Shown here: positions 9,069-10,812 of the stretch, piece by piece
Layout of the letters: each line of letters opens with the position of its first letter
Position numbering within the stretch: the stretch's first letter is position 1
NCBI GenBank assembly: GCA_034696485.1
Contig: JAQIWT010001433.1
Span: 1 to 10,812 of the forward strand
DNA length: 10,812 bases
Reading direction: 5' to 3'
Source: Isohypsibius dastychi
Taxonomy: Eukaryota > Tardigrada > Eutardigrada > Parachela > Isohypsibiidae
Notes under the pieces: generated by a model
What the model saw: only the letters and a program-made list of their open reading frames with translations
What the model was told of the DNA's origin: nothing
The model's database searches: none
Translations under genes and position numbers: made by a program

Positions 9069-10778
9069 TTACAAACAGGGGTCTGATATGGAGAATGTAT
9101 TTCCGATGCCGCTGCTGGTTGGTAGACCACATTTTGGTGGATTGTCCATACACACTAGGGGGATTTGACCGGGCTGACCGCAATCTGGATTAGATGAGCA
9201 ACAGGTGGCATATGCCGCTGACAAAAAAATGTATATCACTAAACTGAAAAGTTTGTTGAATTCGCAATTGATTATTCTATTTTCCGACGTGCAAAAAGAT
9301 GTTTAGAGCTGATAATTTCTTCTAAATTCAGTTGTTTACTAACGACGCCTGATTATGTTTTGATTTTTTCTTACGAATGCAGCTGTTTCCGGTGACTCTA
9401 TTTAAACGATAATATGGCATGCAGTTACAATATCCGGCTCCAGTAGATCCTTTATGGCAGGATAGACCGAGAGATGTTGGACATTCTGAATCATCCCAAC
9501 ATTGTGTACTGAATGCCGCCCCTGATAAATGAACAAAAACGAAATGTGATAACAAGCGATGACAATAATATACCTTATAATTAAAATGCAATTTCTCATT
9601 TCCGGAATATTTCTTCAATTTGTCGTTTAAATGAACGAATCGAATTTCTAGTTCCGAGATTTTGATAGTAAAATTTCCGCCGAAATGAATACAATCAATT
9701 ACTGTAAAAATAAGATGCACCATAAAATATAGAAAACAACAATTTTCACACATTGTGTTTTCGAAGTAAGTGTTTTTGCACAGATCAAAAAGCAATATAA
9801 TCGTTTTGACGTCTAAGATTAAATTTTCTTTGAAGAAGGATAACGATTTATCTCATCGAGGCCGCAGAATTTAACACTCGTACCCAAAAAAATTTCATCC
9901 CCCTAATGGTCGGATCAAAAGTTGTTTGTTGTCTTTCCATAACTTTCTAGAACTGACAAACGATTCGTATACTTCAATAAACGGTAAGGATGAATAATTT
10001 TCGATAAAGCGTAAACGGAGATCAAATTACCTTGACAAATAGGTTGGCCATCGGGTGAGACTTGATAATTTCCCGGCTCGATATCATTCCCAACAGCCGG
10101 TTTAATCTGACAAGTGCACCTGCCTTGTCGGGAACAAAAGGACGTACTTCCGTCCGTCAAAGTTGGACAAGCCTGAGTTCGATTACAGGGTATCTCAAAC
10201 CGACCTAAAAAATATCAAATGTACAAAAAATGGACGATTTGCTGACAAACAATTTTCTTACTGATACAGCCACTCTGAAGGAGAATGTGATCAACTGGAC
10301 ACCGACACTTTCCACTCGTGCATGAAGTTCCAGAATAAGGTGTACAGTCCGCCGGGCTTGTACACGAGTATTTCTCTACGTAAAAATAACGAAAAGGTTA
10401 ATCAAAATAATAAACCAACAAAAACAAAAAAACAAAATGTCTCCCAAAATATTTTTGCAGCGTTACTGAAAACAGTTCACATTCATTTCATTATAATCAG
10501 GTTTTTACAACATATTGTACAGTTTGTTTTATAATAAACAAACTTTTGTATTACTTGCCAAAATTAGTTAGTTTGAACATTGTTAATGTATACAATACCT
10601 CTGCAGATTCGGTTTAAGCCAATAACGGTTTGATCAAAGCCTGCCTTACAGGTACAAACACCGTTATTTCCTGACGATATCATGCAGATGGAATTATCAA
10701 CGCCATTCCGATTATTCGCACTCAATTCGCAATCAGCATCCTTTCCACAAACACTTTCTGCCCATGAAAGTGTCCTTC
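9069..10778 (-). CDS. EB-like multi-module cysteine-rich protein, 3' part (5 exons, start outside the window)
   Basis: In transcript order the exons are 10778-10599, 10375-10262, 10204-10031, 9521-9375 and 9217-9069 (stop TAA). Introns are GT..AG (223, 57, 509, 157 nt). About 254 residues are visible. Each exon encodes one unit with exactly six cysteines, and every junction including the first acceptor is phase 1. Modules 1-4 share the order C..(x)DC or AC..C..(V/K/R/Y)CxC..C, for example VCTC, KCRC, RCTC and YCNC, which resembles EB (or EGF-like) modules. Module 5 departs from this, opening with CC and lacking CxC. Such proteins are usually extracellular and disulfide-bonded. No transmembrane segment or further domain follows; the C-terminus is SDPCL. 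The 5' part, with the expected signal peptide, lies beyond 10812, although ATG 10777 and upstream sequence do not offer a convincing start. I do not recognise a named gene. Confidence 0.82.
9522..10030 (-). other. Third visible intron of the cysteine-rich gene, with an in-frame open stretch
   Basis: This is the longest intron in the visible part (509 nt). Its last 270 nt or so stay open in the same frame as the following exon. An ATG at 9753 precedes a hydrophobic stretch (CCFLYFMVHLIFTVI). This may be chance, or an alternative first exon supplying a signal peptide for the last two modules. Confidence 0.5.
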
Positions 10779-10812
10779 CTAAAAAGATCATAGCCAAAAA
10801 TGTGTCGATTCA

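Noticed and set aside
10777-10797. A start codon for the cysteine-rich gene near 10777-10797
   Set aside because: The only in-frame ATG is followed by a typical acceptor (ATCTTTTTAG) that gives a phase-1 exon like all the others, and the would-be N-terminus is a poor signal peptide. An upstream exon outside the window is more likely.

Overview
The window is animal nuclear DNA, most likely from an arthropod. It holds three spliced protein genes whose exons are separated by GT..AG introns. Most introns are only 56 to 90 nt, and a few run to 150-630 nt. The arthropod call is an inference from three things: a RIOK3 gene (a metazoan-type RIO kinase), a CYP2-clan P450 with a TATA promoter, and a multi-module EB-like cysteine-rich secreted-type protein, a kind common in arthropods and nematodes. 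I cannot name the species. There is no sign of bacterial, phage, CRISPR or plasmid sequence.

Layout. From 1 to 389 is the upstream region of the first gene. From 390 to 2481 is a complete eight-exon gene for the atypical protein kinase RIOK3, followed by a 3' UTR with a poly(A) signal near 2918. From about 2940 to 5878 is roughly 2.9 kb with no gene I can support. It contains a 353-bp element bounded by perfect 32-bp inverted repeats (4076-4428), which looks like a MITE or fold-back element. From 5965 to 8801 is a complete five-exon microsomal cytochrome P450 of the CYP2 clan, with a TATA box at 5879 and a poly(A) signal at 9032. From 9069 to 10778, on the minus strand, are the last five exons of a gene whose start lies beyond the right edge. 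Each exon encodes one six-cysteine module and all junctions are phase 1.

The three genes do not form an operon or a recognisable pathway. RIOK3 is a cytoplasmic kinase linked to small ribosomal subunit maturation and innate signalling, the P450 is an ER monooxygenase of unknown substrate, and the third product looks extracellular. The structurally notable points are the tail-to-tail arrangement of the P450 and the cysteine-rich gene, whose 3' UTRs probably overlap; the module-per-exon design, including a last exon too broken by splicing to show as an open frame of useful length; the inverted-repeat element; and two perfect Grainyhead-type AACCGGTT sites, one in front of each plus-strand gene. 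I found no convincing new biological system here.
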